Of a DNA stretch of 30,983 bases, positions 1 through 6,028 are shown one piece after another. The stretch lies in IMG/VR virus record IMGVR_UViG_3300032093_006517, positions 1 through 30,983 of that record. The stretch is one strand, 5' to 3'. The position numbers and the translations under genes were made by a program. The DNA comes from a virus. How positions within the stretch are numbered: the first letter of the stretch is position 1; every line of letters starts with the position of its first letter. The notes below the pieces were generated by a model that was not told the DNA's origin, did no database searches, and saw only the letters and a program-made list of their open reading frames with translations.

Positions 1-74
1 TCAATCTTAAATTAAATTACGAAGAACGAAATAAATCCCCAAAAATATCAAAACCAAAAACAATTACGATAGAG

Positions 75-103
75 TTGACATTTCCCTGATTTTCTGCCAT
101 AAT
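75..103 (+). promoter_or_regulatory. sigma70-type promoter giving a leaderless mRNA
   Basis: TTGACA at 75-80, a 17-bp spacer, and CATAAT at 98-103. The next ATG is at 110, six bases after the -10 box, where transcription should start. The transcript would therefore have no 5' leader and no Shine-Dalgarno site. It is the first of a family of such units in this window. Confidence 0.8.
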
Positions 104-109
104 TTATAC

Positions 110-271
110 ATGACCCAAACATACAAACCATACACCATAGATGAACTGGTGACAGAAATCTATGAGGACAACCTATCGCACTTTGAATTTGAGGAGAACA
201 TGGGTGGAGAGCCCTGTGACTGCCACCTACATAACACTATGAATACTATCATGCAATACTGGGGGGAATAA
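110..271 (+). CDS. small acidic hypothetical protein, leaderless
   Basis: 53 residues. The start is fixed by the promoter at 75-103, whose expected transcription start falls on this ATG. The protein is acidic and has a CDCHLH cluster near residues 36-41 that could bind a metal. Its TAA shares one base with the ATG of the next gene (TAATG), so the two are probably translationally coupled. I recognise no family and propose no function. Confidence 0.65.
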   Translation: MTQTYKPYTIDELVTEIYEDNLSHFEFEENMGGEPCDCHLHNTMNTIMQYWGE

Positions 272-492
272 TGGAATCAGAATATATCAATAGAACTAAT
301 CACATAAAAGAATATATAAAGATACATATCATCAGCCTAGAGCAGGACCTAGAGCAAATCTCTAGTGAAATGGAAGCACTTGACCCTGCCTCTAAGGATT
401 ATAATGAGTTGGACTTTGAGTATAATCATATGAGTGGACAGGTTCTTGCTACCCGCCATATTTTGTCAGTGGTAGAGGATATACTTGGATGA
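271..492 (+). CDS. hypothetical small phage protein, helical
   Basis: 73 residues, rich in Glu, Leu and Ile, and probably a helical coiled-coil protein. The middle reads as a conserved phage-type segment (ALDPASKDYNEL). Start and stop overlap the neighbouring genes by one to four bases (TAATG upstream, ATGA downstream), which places it in the operon started at 75-103. No catalytic residues are evident. The function is unknown. Confidence 0.7.
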   Translation: MESEYINRTNHIKEYIKIHIISLEQDLEQISSEMEALDPASKDYNELDFEYNHMSGQVLATRHILSVVEDILG

Positions 493-767
493 TGAATACA
501 ACAGAACTAGAACCAAGACTGCAGAAACTAATCGACCTAGGGGAATCAGGCACTGATATTCTCCACGGTGAACTCAAAAACCTTATGTATGAGGCTGAAA
601 ATGAATTGATTGAGGCCCAACGCATTGAGGAAGAGAATGACTACAGCGACGCCATGGAATCTATGGAGCGGAAGTACTGGGAAGGCCAGTGTGACGCACT
701 GTCTCATGTTTATGGTTTGACCTATGCTCTGGCCTTTGCAATCTCGGAGCGAAGAAGCAAGCAATGA
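489..767 (+). CDS. hypothetical small phage protein
   Basis: 92 residues beginning MMNTTELEP. It overlaps the previous stop as ATGA; a second ATG at 492 is an alternative start. It is acidic and mostly helical, with a central stretch that reads like part of a conserved small phage protein (Glu-rich, then KYWEGQCDALSHVYGL). It is the last gene of the 110-767 operon. No function can be assigned. Confidence 0.7.
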   Translation: MMNTTELEPRLQKLIDLGESGTDILHGELKNLMYEAENELIEAQRIEEENDYSDAMESMERKYWEGQCDALSHVYGLTYALAFAISERRSKQ

Positions 768-811
768 GCGGCATAGATCTAAACAGATTTACGAAATCAT
801 ATTAAGAAGGC

Positions 812-840
812 TTGATTTATTTTCCCGATTCTGCTAAAAT
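812..840 (+). promoter_or_regulatory. promoter upstream of the 871 gene
   Basis: TTGATT at 812-817, a 17-bp spacer, and TAAAAT at 835-840. Initiation near 847 would fall inside an ATTACGA motif (844-850) and leave a leader of about 24 nt with an AAAGGA ribosome site (858-863) before GTG 871. The spacer resembles that of the first promoter (TTTCCC..GATT.TCTGC). Confidence 0.65.
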
Positions 841-870
841 TGCATTACGACCCAATAGAAAGGACCCCCT

Positions 871-1611
871 GTGCCAAACTGGTGCTACAACTATCTTGAC
901 ATTTCAGGTGACGAAACCCTGATTGCAGATATCAAAAGACAACTCAATAAGCCATTCGCAAAAGACCATGATTCATGGAATCCTGCAACTGGACAAATGG
1001 AAGTATCTCAAACTACTTACTCTAGTCCTGTGTTTGCATTTCATAATATATATAATCATAGACAAGACGGTATATCTGACGAGGAATACATCAAGCAACC
1101 TGACCATAGCATGCCTTTAGAGGAAGCCCTTATGTTCAAGGGTAATCATTGGTACGACTGGAATGTTCGTAACTGGGGAACCAAATGGGATGTTGCTGTT
1201 AGAGACGGAGAAGAATATCCTGATACTGAGTTATATGAGGAGAGCACTACGGTTTTGGGGTATAAATTCAATACCGCTTGGTCTCCACCTACTGAGGCTA
1301 TAACTAAACTATCAGAGCAATATCCTAGCCTAGAGATGAATCTATCCTATGAGGAAGAAACAGGTTGGGGTGGCTCTATCAATTTCAATAATGGCATTGC
1401 TACAGAGGAAGAGTCATACGATAATAAATGTAGAGATTGTGACTCATTGAATACCCTTGAATATTGTGAGAATGACTGTGGTGAGATTTGTAATGAGTGT
1501 CACTACATGGGTGAAGCGGACCTAGATTGTGTCTCAGATTGTGAGATTCACAAAGTATATCTAGATAAAGAACACCTACCTGAGCACAGACTTGACAATG
1601 TCCGTGCCTAA
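871..1611 (+). CDS. YubB/Api92-like ferredoxin-fold protein with C-terminal Cys cluster
   Basis: 246 residues from a GTG start with AAAGGA seven bases upstream. The N-terminus MPNWCYN, the later NWGTKWD (residues ~101-107) and the TAWSPPTEA segment are hallmarks of the YubB/DUF1281-type ferredoxin-like domain found on plasmids and phages, whose role is unknown. After residue ~185 there is an added Cys-rich tail with CRDC, CENDC and CNEC pairs, a likely zinc-binding appendix. The family match is recognised from motifs; the tail is seen directly; function is not known. Confidence 0.75.
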   Translation: MPNWCYNYLDISGDETLIADIKRQLNKPFAKDHDSWNPATGQMEVSQTTYSSPVFAFHNIYNHRQDGISDEEYIKQPDHSMPLEEALMFKGNHWYDWNVRNWGTKWDVAVRDGEEYPDTELYEESTTVLGYKFNTAWSPPTEAITKLSEQYPSLEMNLSYEEETGWGGSINFNNGIATEEESYDNKCRDCDSLNTLEYCENDCGEICNECHYMGEADLDCVSDCEIHKVYLDKEHLPEHRLDNVRA

Positions 1612-1645
1612 TGAGATAATAGAATAAACCAACAAAGGAGACCCA

Positions 1646-1972
1646 ATGAAGTATGTATTAGACGACCTACAGTTAGTAGGTTCATTTTCTGTAGATAGCG
1701 GTCAGGCTATGGTAGGCGACCCATGCTATCTCGACCAATGGAAAACCAACGAAGGCGAACCATTTGAGTTAGACGGCAAGCAAGGTGAGTATTCTTATCT
1801 TGGTGCTTGTGCTACTACCATTTCACAAAACGCTGGCGAGTTAGGTTCAGGTTCATCAGTTGTATTCAACACAGGCTATGGTGACGGAGTTTATCCTGTC
1901 TATGCCCAATACAATGACGACAACCGAATTGTCAAGGTTGTTATTGTTTTTGAAGGTGAGGACCTAGACTAA
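1646..1972 (+). CDS. conserved phage hypothetical protein (DSGQAMVGDPCYLD type)
   Basis: 108 residues with an AAAGGAG site eight bases before ATG. The segment SGQAMVGDPCYLDQW near residues 17-32 recurs in small phage and bacterial proteins that look DUF4241-like, but I cannot confirm the assignment. The C-terminal half is beta-rich (NTGYGDGVYPVYAQ). The stop overlaps the next start (TAATG), so the two genes are coupled. No enzymatic motif is seen. Confidence 0.7.
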   Translation: MKYVLDDLQLVGSFSVDSGQAMVGDPCYLDQWKTNEGEPFELDGKQGEYSYLGACATTISQNAGELGSGSSVVFNTGYGDGVYPVYAQYNDDNRIVKVVIVFEGEDLD

Positions 1973-2331
1973 TGGGAGCCCGTTGCAACTTCGTATTTAA
2001 ACAATCAGAGGACCATGCTGTGGCCTTGTACAGCCACTGGGATGAGGACCATATGCATGAGTTGCTTGCAGCAGCCCTGCAGCATGCTCGTCCTAGGCTG
2101 CAAATGGGAGATATCCCATATGCTACTAGAATGGCAATCAGTTACATCATCCAAGACTCAATCCTGGAAGAGACTGGGTACGGCATTACTGCAATGGACC
2201 CGTCGGACCAAGGGTTTCTGGACCACCCAATCACAATTGATTTAACTGATATGACCGTCGGCAGCGGTGAAGACTGGCACAACATTGAGGACTTTATCTC
2301 ATATTACACGAATTCTGTTGCGAAGGTCTAG
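1972..2331 (+). CDS. conserved phage hypothetical protein
   Basis: 119 residues beginning MGARCNFVFKQ, followed by AVALYSHWDED, a pattern I associate with conserved actinophage and cyanophage proteins of unknown function. It contains several His and Asp residues (HWDEDHMHE) that might bind a metal. It is coupled to the previous gene through TAATG. Its stop codon lies inside an inverted repeat (2325-2349). Confidence 0.7.
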   Translation: MGARCNFVFKQSEDHAVALYSHWDEDHMHELLAAALQHARPRLQMGDIPYATRMAISYIIQDSILEETGYGITAMDPSDQGFLDHPITIDLTDMTVGSGEDWHNIEDFISYYTNSVAKV

Positions 2332-2349
2332 GTATGGGTCACCTAGATC
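2325..2349 (+). other. inverted repeat over a stop codon
   Basis: GGTCTAGGT (2325-2333) pairs with ACCTAGATC (2341-2349) across a 7-base loop, giving nine pairs including one G-U. The TAG stop of the preceding gene lies in the left arm. No T-tract follows, so it may protect the mRNA 3' end rather than terminate. Confidence 0.5.
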
Positions 2350-2352
2350 TTG

Positions 2353-2387
2353 GGTGGAGGGGGCAGCGTGGGGTTGCCCTTTCCACC
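2353..2387 (+). terminator. 13-bp hairpin, possible terminator overlapping the next promoter
   Basis: Bases 2353-2365 pair with 2375-2387 over 13 positions (two G-U pairs) with a 9-base loop, followed by AACTTTTGG. The T-run is short, so terminator activity is uncertain. The right arm contains the -35 box TTGCCC (2374-2379) of the next promoter. Confidence 0.5.
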
Positions 2388-2402
2388 AACTTTTGGTACA
2401 AT
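2374..2402 (+). promoter_or_regulatory. promoter upstream of the 2420 gene
   Basis: TTGCCC (2374-2379), 17-bp spacer, TACAAT (2397-2402). Initiation near 2409 leaves a leader of about 11 nt that is almost entirely the ribosome site GGAGGAGG before ATG 2420. Confidence 0.65.
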
Positions 2403-2419
2403 GATAATGGAGGAGGACT

Positions 2420-2626
2420 ATGCGTATAAGACGAACACTAACAGCAGAGGAAAAAGTTGCCAACAAACTTGGTAACGAGATTTCTGACCTCAGAGTAGAT
2501 TTAGAACTAGTGGGACAATACTTGGCACAGTCACAGCCTTATGTGGTGTATAATCGTTTACAGGTAATAGCAGAGTCAGCAAAGGAAACCAAGGAGGGGA
2601 CCAACTATGCAACCAACAACTTTTGA
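2420..2626 (+). CDS. small hypothetical protein
   Basis: 68 residues, basic N-terminus (MRIRRTLTAEEK) then a helical middle. A strong GGAGGAGG site precedes the ATG. The end overlaps the next gene by 20 bases, and that gene's ribosome site AAGGAGG lies inside this coding sequence, so the pair is coupled. No family is recognised. Confidence 0.65.
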   Translation: MRIRRTLTAEEKVANKLGNEISDLRVDLELVGQYLAQSQPYVVYNRLQVIAESAKETKEGTNYATNNF

Positions 2627-2873
2627 GAACAGAGCACTAATTCTGGGACAACTTTGGTTAAACTATAAAACAGATGATGAGTTGTCAGATTTCTTTGAGT
2701 ACAATGACTTGGGGCTGCCGCTTGCTTTTGCATTTGCCGAGGGTATAATTAATAGTACTCCCACACTAGAGCAGTATATCAACGAGTCCTGGTTCTTATT
2801 GCTAGAGGGCTTAGGTATTGAGGATACGGGGTTTGAAGATATCACCGACCTTCTGGAGGAAGAAGAGTCGTAA
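2607..2873 (+). CDS. hypothetical acidic phage protein
   Basis: 88 residues with ribosome site AAGGAGGGG about seven bases before the ATG. The protein is strongly acidic and hydrophobic, ending in a run of Asp and Glu (DLLEEEES). It is the last clear gene before the long, almost gene-free stretch 2874-3682. No motif is recognised. Confidence 0.65.
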   Translation: MQPTTFENRALILGQLWLNYKTDDELSDFFEYNDLGLPLAFAFAEGIINSTPTLEQYINESWFLLLEGLGIEDTGFEDITDLLEEEES

Positions 2874-3034
2874 AACCGCACGTGCCATACTTTTGGGTAT
2901 TTGTCAAACCATCAAACCTTATTACGAAAAGACATTACGAACCCCTAAAACTTTCCCCCTGCTGAACATTACGATCCAAACCTTTATATCCCCAAACCTT
3001 GTATCACAGATATCCAGGTTTGTCAAACAAGGTG

Positions 3035-3040
3035 TATAAT
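3035..3040 (+). promoter_or_regulatory. -10 box six bases before ATG 3047
   Basis: TATAAT at 3035-3040 followed by exactly six bases and ATG. No good -35 is seen at 17 bp. It matches the leaderless pattern of other genes here. Confidence 0.5.
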
Positions 3041-3046
3041 TTATAT

Positions 3047-3274
3047 ATGCCAAGACACTTTGCAAACCTTTATAGCCAGAAGTCTCATAGGCATGACTCT
3101 AAAAGAGAATATGATCAATTTACTGAAGACATGAATACTATAACAGGTATGTTGTATTCTATTGTTACCCTTAAGGTTTTCTTTCCTTCTAAATCCCCCG
3201 CCAAAAACGCCGATCAAGCGGGCAGCCCCGCACCTTATCCGATCCCGCTCGAAAATGCGGGGGATAAAGAGTAG
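3047..3274 (+). CDS. small basic hypothetical protein, uncertain
   Basis: 75 residues if the leaderless ATG at 3047 is used. The N-terminal half is basic (RHFANLYSQKSHRHDSKREYD). The last third is encoded by a GC-rich, highly base-paired segment (3193-3265) and reads as low-complexity Pro and Ala, so that part may be shaped by DNA or RNA structure rather than protein function. The gene lies inside the candidate origin region. It could be spurious, or a small origin-linked protein. Confidence 0.4.
   Translation: MPRHFANLYSQKSHRHDSKREYDQFTEDMNTITGMLYSIVTLKVFFPSKSPAKNADQAGSPAPYPIPLENAGDKE
3193..3265. other. GC-rich nested stem-loop element
   Basis: ATCCCCCGC (3193-3201) and GCGGGGGAT (3257-3265) form a perfect 9-bp outer stem. 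Inside, AGCGGG (3217-3222) can pair with CCCGCT (3244-3249), or alternatively GCGGG (3218-3222) with CCCGC (3227-3231) across a 4-base loop. CCGATC is repeated at 3210 and 3239. The GC content contrasts sharply with the AT-rich flanks. It may be a structured RNA or an extruding hairpin in an origin. Confidence 0.6.
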
Positions 3275-3419
3275 CAATCCTACCCCTTATAGAATAACAA
3301 ACCTTTTCTCCTGGTTTCCTATATATTTTATAAAGTTTTGTTAAAAAACATTACGATATTGGCAAATTTTCCCCTGGTTTTGGTAGATTTTTATGGGCAA
3401 TTTCATGCATATAAGACAC

Positions 3420-3448
3420 TTGACAAACCACTATTTTGCATGTATAAT
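3420..3448 (+). promoter_or_regulatory. strong consensus promoter without a downstream gene
   Basis: TTGACA (3420-3425), 17-bp spacer, TATAAT (3443-3448), an exact consensus match. Transcription from about 3455 runs toward the DnaA boxes. No open frame of useful length follows within 200 bases. The start region carries two copies of ATATCGGG. It may make an untranslated RNA such as a replication primer or regulator. Confidence 0.65.
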
Positions 3449-3576
3449 GCCCAAACCTTATATCGGGATATGATGGTTTGACAATATCGGGCATATGTGG
3501 TACAAAGGTTTGAAGGTTTGGGATATGAAGGTTTTTCGATTTGACATTACGAGCCATCTATGGTAAGCGCTCCCTA

Positions 3577-3606
3577 CTCCACTATTCTCCACTTCACTCC
3601 ACTTTA
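3577..3606 (+). repeat. three 10-bp-spaced CTCCACT repeats (iterons)
   Basis: CTCCACT occurs at 3577, 3587 and 3597, each followed by three variable bases, giving a period of exactly one helical turn. An AT-rich stretch follows at once, then two DnaA boxes. Confidence 0.65.
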
Positions 3607-3661
3607 ACCCTATCTAATAATATTATCAGTAACATTTTTCTGTGGATAAACCTGTGGATAA
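3577..3661. other. candidate replication origin with two DnaA boxes
   Basis: Three 10-bp iterons (3577-3606) are followed by an AT-rich stretch (about 3607-3640, with the palindrome ATAATATTAT at 3617-3626). Two perfect DnaA boxes TGTGGATAA follow, at 3641-3649 and 3653-3661. TTATCCACA on the other strand is the consensus bacterial DnaA site. This iterons, AT-patch and DnaA-box order is the usual layout of a replicator that uses host DnaA. No replication initiator gene is visible in the window. Confidence 0.6.
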
Positions 3662-3682
3662 CTATGATACAATGGTGGTATT

Positions 3683-3802
3683 ATGATTAGAATACTATGC
3701 TATAAGTGTGGGGTAATCTTCGAAAGAGATTACGATACCAAGTCTTTATGCCCCAACTGCGAAGATAAATTGTTTCAAGAGCAATCATCCTTTGAAGAAT
3801 AA
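3683..3802 (+). CDS. mini zinc-ribbon protein
   Basis: 39 residues with two CxxC knuckles: CYKC at residues 6-9 and CPNC at 23-26, separated by 13 residues, a classical small zinc ribbon. An acidic tail follows (QEQSSFEE). A possible -10 TACAAT lies at 3668-3673. It sits just after the DnaA boxes and could be a DNA- or RNA-polymerase-binding adaptor, but that is only inference from fold and position. Confidence 0.6.
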   Translation: MIRILCYKCGVIFERDYDTKSLCPNCEDKLFQEQSSFEE

Positions 3803-3810
3803 TATACTGC

Positions 3811-3816
3811 TATAAT
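3811..3816 (+). promoter_or_regulatory. -10 box six bases before ATG 3823
   Basis: TATAAT at 3811-3816, six bases, then ATG, so the GT32 mRNA would be leaderless. The -35 region is poor. Confidence 0.55.
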
Positions 3817-3822
3817 CAATAC

Positions 3823-4476
3823 ATGTCTCATTCATTTCCTAAGATTATCTGGCAAACCCACAACCACAAGAAAGAATGGCTACCACACCACCTAAACCAA
3901 ATAGCAGCAACATGGGTAAACCTTAACCCTGGATGGGAGTATAGGTATGTGGATCAAGTCCAAAGAGATGAGAAGGTTCGTCAGTATCCAGAAATCTATG
4001 AAATATATAAATACAGGCTTCCTGTAGTTCAATCAGATATCTGGAGATTTATCGTAACCTATGAAGAGGGTGGATGCTATGCAGATATGGACTCTGTCTG
4101 TCATAAACCTCTAGACTACATGATAGAAACTATCGGGGGTAATCCAGAAATCATTACAGTACCAAAGAATAGAAGAATCGGTAACACTCACAACTTTCTG
4201 GCAAAAGCCAATTCCCCTACTATGAAACTTGTAGTAGATGCAATAAAAAAGGGAGACGGAAAAGCAAACCCAACCCCCACACATGCATTTGAATCATTTG
4301 TAGACATTGTCTATCGACCATATCGATATACCGTATCTCAACTATTCGATGCTGCATTTCATGATATGACTTATAAAACAAGGTTTGCATACAAAAAGCA
4401 CACAGTCAACTATTATGGCCAAGAAATGAATTATGTAGACTTTTTAAACGAAAACCACCTAAGCCCTAATCTATAG
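3823..4476 (+). CDS. GT32-type glycosyltransferase
   Basis: 217 residues. The N-terminal PKIIWQTH and the later GGCYADMDSVC with the DxD pair D88 and D90 are signatures of the sugar-nucleotide glycosyltransferases with a DXD motif (GT32, Gly_transf_sug). The SDIWRFIVTYEEGG stretch before the DxD also fits. The enzyme would move a sugar from a nucleotide sugar to a glycan or lipid, probably in the cytoplasm or at the membrane; the acceptor is unknown. No signal peptide or membrane helix is seen. It overlaps the convergent gene 4466-4723 by 11 bases. Its likely role is change of host surface polysaccharide, by analogy with other phage glycosyltransferases. Confidence 0.85.
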   Translation: MSHSFPKIIWQTHNHKKEWLPHHLNQIAATWVNLNPGWEYRYVDQVQRDEKVRQYPEIYEIYKYRLPVVQSDIWRFIVTYEEGGCYADMDSVCHKPLDYMIETIGGNPEIITVPKNRRIGNTHNFLAKANSPTMKLVVDAIKKGDGKANPTPTHAFESFVDIVYRPYRYTVSQLFDAAFHDMTYKTRFAYKKHTVNYYGQEMNYVDFLNENHLSPNL

Positions 4477-4723
4477 ATTTTTGGACTGTACATGGATCAA
4501 ATACACTATGAGATAAAAACTCTCCACAAGGACAATTTGTAGCCATACATTGGCAGTCATCTGGTTTGGGTAGATATTCCTTAGTCTGAGCAGTATCTAA
4601 AACCTCACACCTATTCTTGGCCTCATGTGAGATAAACCTACCACACCTACAAAACCCTATCTTTCCATACTCTCCAGCATGGCCTATGCCTTGAGGACTG
4701 GCATTACATAATTTGGGATCCAT
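4466..4723 (-). CDS. Cys-rich protein with a duplicated zinc-binding motif
   Basis: 85 residues. Two copies of one unit are visible: CRCGRFISHEAKNRCEV and CPCGEFLSHSVFDPCTV, giving the pattern CxCGxFxSHx5CxV. This indicates an internal duplication, and each copy could hold a metal. TAGACT (4730-4735) lies exactly six bases before the ATG, so it too is probably leaderless. The gene ends convergently with the glycosyltransferase. The function is unknown. Confidence 0.6.
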   Translation of the reverse strand: MDPKLCNASPQGIGHAGEYGKIGFCRCGRFISHEAKNRCEVLDTAQTKEYLPKPDDCQCMATNCPCGEFLSHSVFDPCTVQKSID

Positions 4724-4761
4724 GTATCTAGTCTATCACAAAATCGCAGGGCAAATAAAGA

Positions 4762-5076
4762 TTACGAACACTCCTTTATAGCCCTATTGACCATACGGAT
4801 CAAACCCTTACGAGTTATCTTTGAGGCATCAAATGTCTCTGTATAACCACCTTGGGGCATATCGTCCTTATCCAGGAAATGTCCATGTTTATCTCTTAGT
4901 GTGTTTAGTACTAGGGTTTCTACGGCTCTTGCTTGATCCCGCCGAGAAAATGCCCAATACTTGATAAGTATCCAACCCTTGGTCCTATGGCTTGCAAACC
5001 TTCTACCTGAGACATCTGATATACCTACCTTGACGGCCTTATATATAGGGCTATAGAGTATATACAATAGGGTCAT
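4762..5076 (-). CDS. GIY-YIG-type nuclease (T5orf172-like)
   Basis: 104 residues from MTLLYILYSP. The LYILYSP and VKVGIS strands, an arginine (GRRFASHR) and a later glutamate (ARAVETLVLNTLR) match the GIY-YIG nuclease core in its T5orf172/MUG113 branch. Such domains cut DNA, and in phages some are homing endonucleases. The start is chosen because TATAAT (5083-5088) lies six bases upstream of this ATG; an in-frame ATG at 5106 lies upstream of that -10 box. It is the first of two minus-strand genes inserted in a plus-strand region, which fits a mobile gene. Confidence 0.7.
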   Translation of the reverse strand: MTLLYILYSPIYKAVKVGISDVSGRRFASHRTKGWILIKYWAFSRRDQARAVETLVLNTLRDKHGHFLDKDDMPQGGYTETFDASKITRKGLIRMVNRAIKECS

Positions 5077-5082
5077 AGTTCT

Positions 5083-5118
5083 ATTATACTTGACATACCC
5101 TGCCAAATAAGGGATAAT
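5083..5118. promoter_or_regulatory. divergent interlocked promoters
   Basis: On the minus strand TATAAT (5083-5088) stands six bases before ATG 5076. On the plus strand TTGACA (5090-5095), a 17-bp spacer and GATAAT (5113-5118) stand seven bases before ATG 5126. The two promoters share this 36-bp stretch, so use of one should hinder the other. Confidence 0.7.
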
Positions 5119-5125
5119 TGGATAT

Positions 5126-5368
5126 ATGCAGAAAGCATGTAAGGCTATAACAAAAAAGAAAAAGCCATGTCCAATCGGTGTTGATCCTTGGAGAACTAAC
5201 GGATTTTGTCATGTTCATGATCCTAATGGTAAATTTAGACAACAGCAAAAGAAAAAAGGATACAAGACACATACTTATAAAATGGAATGTAAGCATACAT
5301 GGTATATGAGAAAACAGGGCATTGTTTGTACAAAATGTAATCTTGTTTGGGAACCCAGTATGGGTTAG
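5126..5368 (+). CDS. small zinc-finger protein, phage-conserved type
   Basis: 80 residues. The N-terminal pattern CKAITKKKKPC, then GFCHVHDPNGKFRQQ, resembles a small domain common in actinophage proteins (Cys, Cys, Cys, His). A second set, CKHTWYMRKQGIVCTKC, forms a zinc ribbon near residues 52-72. The protein is strongly basic and probably binds nucleic acid. It is leaderless from the plus promoter at 5090-5118. Confidence 0.65.
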   Translation: MQKACKAITKKKKPCPIGVDPWRTNGFCHVHDPNGKFRQQQKKKGYKTHTYKMECKHTWYMRKQGIVCTKCNLVWEPSMG

Positions 5369-5370
5369 TG

Positions 5371-5376
5371 TATAAT
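5371..5376 (+). promoter_or_regulatory. -10 box six bases before ATG 5383
   Basis: TATAAT at 5371-5376, six bases, ATG. A partial -35 TTGGGA lies 18 bp upstream. Confidence 0.55.
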
Positions 5377-5382
5377 TAATAT

Positions 5383-5478
5383 ATGAACGAAGAAAAAATA
5401 GAAAAAAGCATAAAAGCCTTAACAGTTTTATTTGGCATATTTATTGCAGTAACTGTAATCGCAGCCATCCTTGCTTGA
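5383..5478 (+). CDS. 31-residue single-pass membrane peptide
   Basis: An acidic/basic N-terminus of about ten residues (MNEEKIEKSIK) is followed by a hydrophobic helix ending at the C-terminus (VLFGIFIAVTVIAAILA). It is a one-helix membrane peptide. The TGA stop (5476-5478) is part of the TTGACA -35 box of the next gene. The function is unknown. Confidence 0.6.
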   Translation: MNEEKIEKSIKALTVLFGIFIAVTVIAAILA

Positions 5479-5503
5479 CATATAACCATAAACCTGTCAT
5501 ACT
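5475..5503 (+). promoter_or_regulatory. leaderless promoter with embedded stop codon
   Basis: TTGACA (5475-5480), 17-bp spacer, CATACT (5498-5503), six bases, ATG 5510. The TGA of the preceding gene lies inside the -35. Confidence 0.8.
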
Positions 5504-5509
5504 AGTAGT

Positions 5510-6028
5510 ATGCAAACTTTCCTACCATCTCAAGACTTTACGCAGTCTGCCCAAATCCTAGACTCAAAGCGCCTTAACAAGCAAATCCTAGAGTGCTACC
5601 AAATTCTCAATGTTCTATCTGGCAAGTCGCCTACAGGTGGATGGCGTAATCATCCAGCAGTATTGATGTGGCGTGGCTTTGAGCGTGGCCTATGGGCGTA
5701 TGTCCAGGCTATGATTGTAGAAGCCAAGTCTCGTGGCATTAAGACAGAGAACAATGAGGCAAACCTTAATAGACTTAAAGATCAGTGTTGGGATGATTGG
5801 GGTAGCGATGCTCCGTCATTTTGGTTTGATAACGAGAAACTTTCTAGAGTTACTACTACACACAGAGTTAGTTTGTTTAACAAAGATCCATTGTACTATG
5901 CAAGGTTTCAACCACATGTTAATAGTTTCTTTAACTCCCCTTGCTGTCCTGAACGCAAACTCCCATGTAAATATTATTGGCCAACACATGAAAAAGTAAC
6001 CGATAGTGCCCTTGTAGGGCATAAGTAG
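5510..6028 (+). CDS. pyrimidine-dimer DNA glycosylase-like protein (MSMEG_6728 family)
   Basis: 172 residues. The N-terminus MQTFLPSQDF with SAQILDSKRLNKQ, then GGWRNHPAVLMWRGFE and the later THRVSLFNKDP, matches the pyrimidine-dimer glycosylase-related family common in actinobacteria and their phages (MSMEG_6728-like). By family, a role in repair or handling of damaged DNA in the cytoplasm is likely, but activity in this branch is not well established. The start is fixed by a perfect leaderless promoter. A Cys pair near residue 144 (SPCC) is unusual. Confidence 0.8.
   Translation: MQTFLPSQDFTQSAQILDSKRLNKQILECYQILNVLSGKSPTGGWRNHPAVLMWRGFERGLWAYVQAMIVEAKSRGIKTENNEANLNRLKDQCWDDWGSDAPSFWFDNEKLSRVTTTHRVSLFNKDPLYYARFQPHVNSFFNSPCCPERKLPCKYYWPTHEKVTDSALVGHK

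Larger units (their letters stand above)
2913..3520. repeat. CAAACCTT / AAGGTTTG repeats
   Basis: Seven exact copies of an 8-base motif lie in this stretch. CAAACCTT occurs at 2913, 2977, 2993, 3063 and 3452, and its reverse complement AAGGTTTG at 3505 and 3513; the last two are in tandem. Partial copies (CAAACC or GGTTTG) occur at 2904, 3017, 3424 and 3475. Such clustering outside genes is typical of protein-binding sites of an origin or a shared operator. Confidence 0.7.

Noticed and set aside
3041-3277. Minus-strand frame of 78 codons in the origin region
   Set aside because: No ribosome site or -10 spacing; length is explained by the GC-rich hairpin segment.
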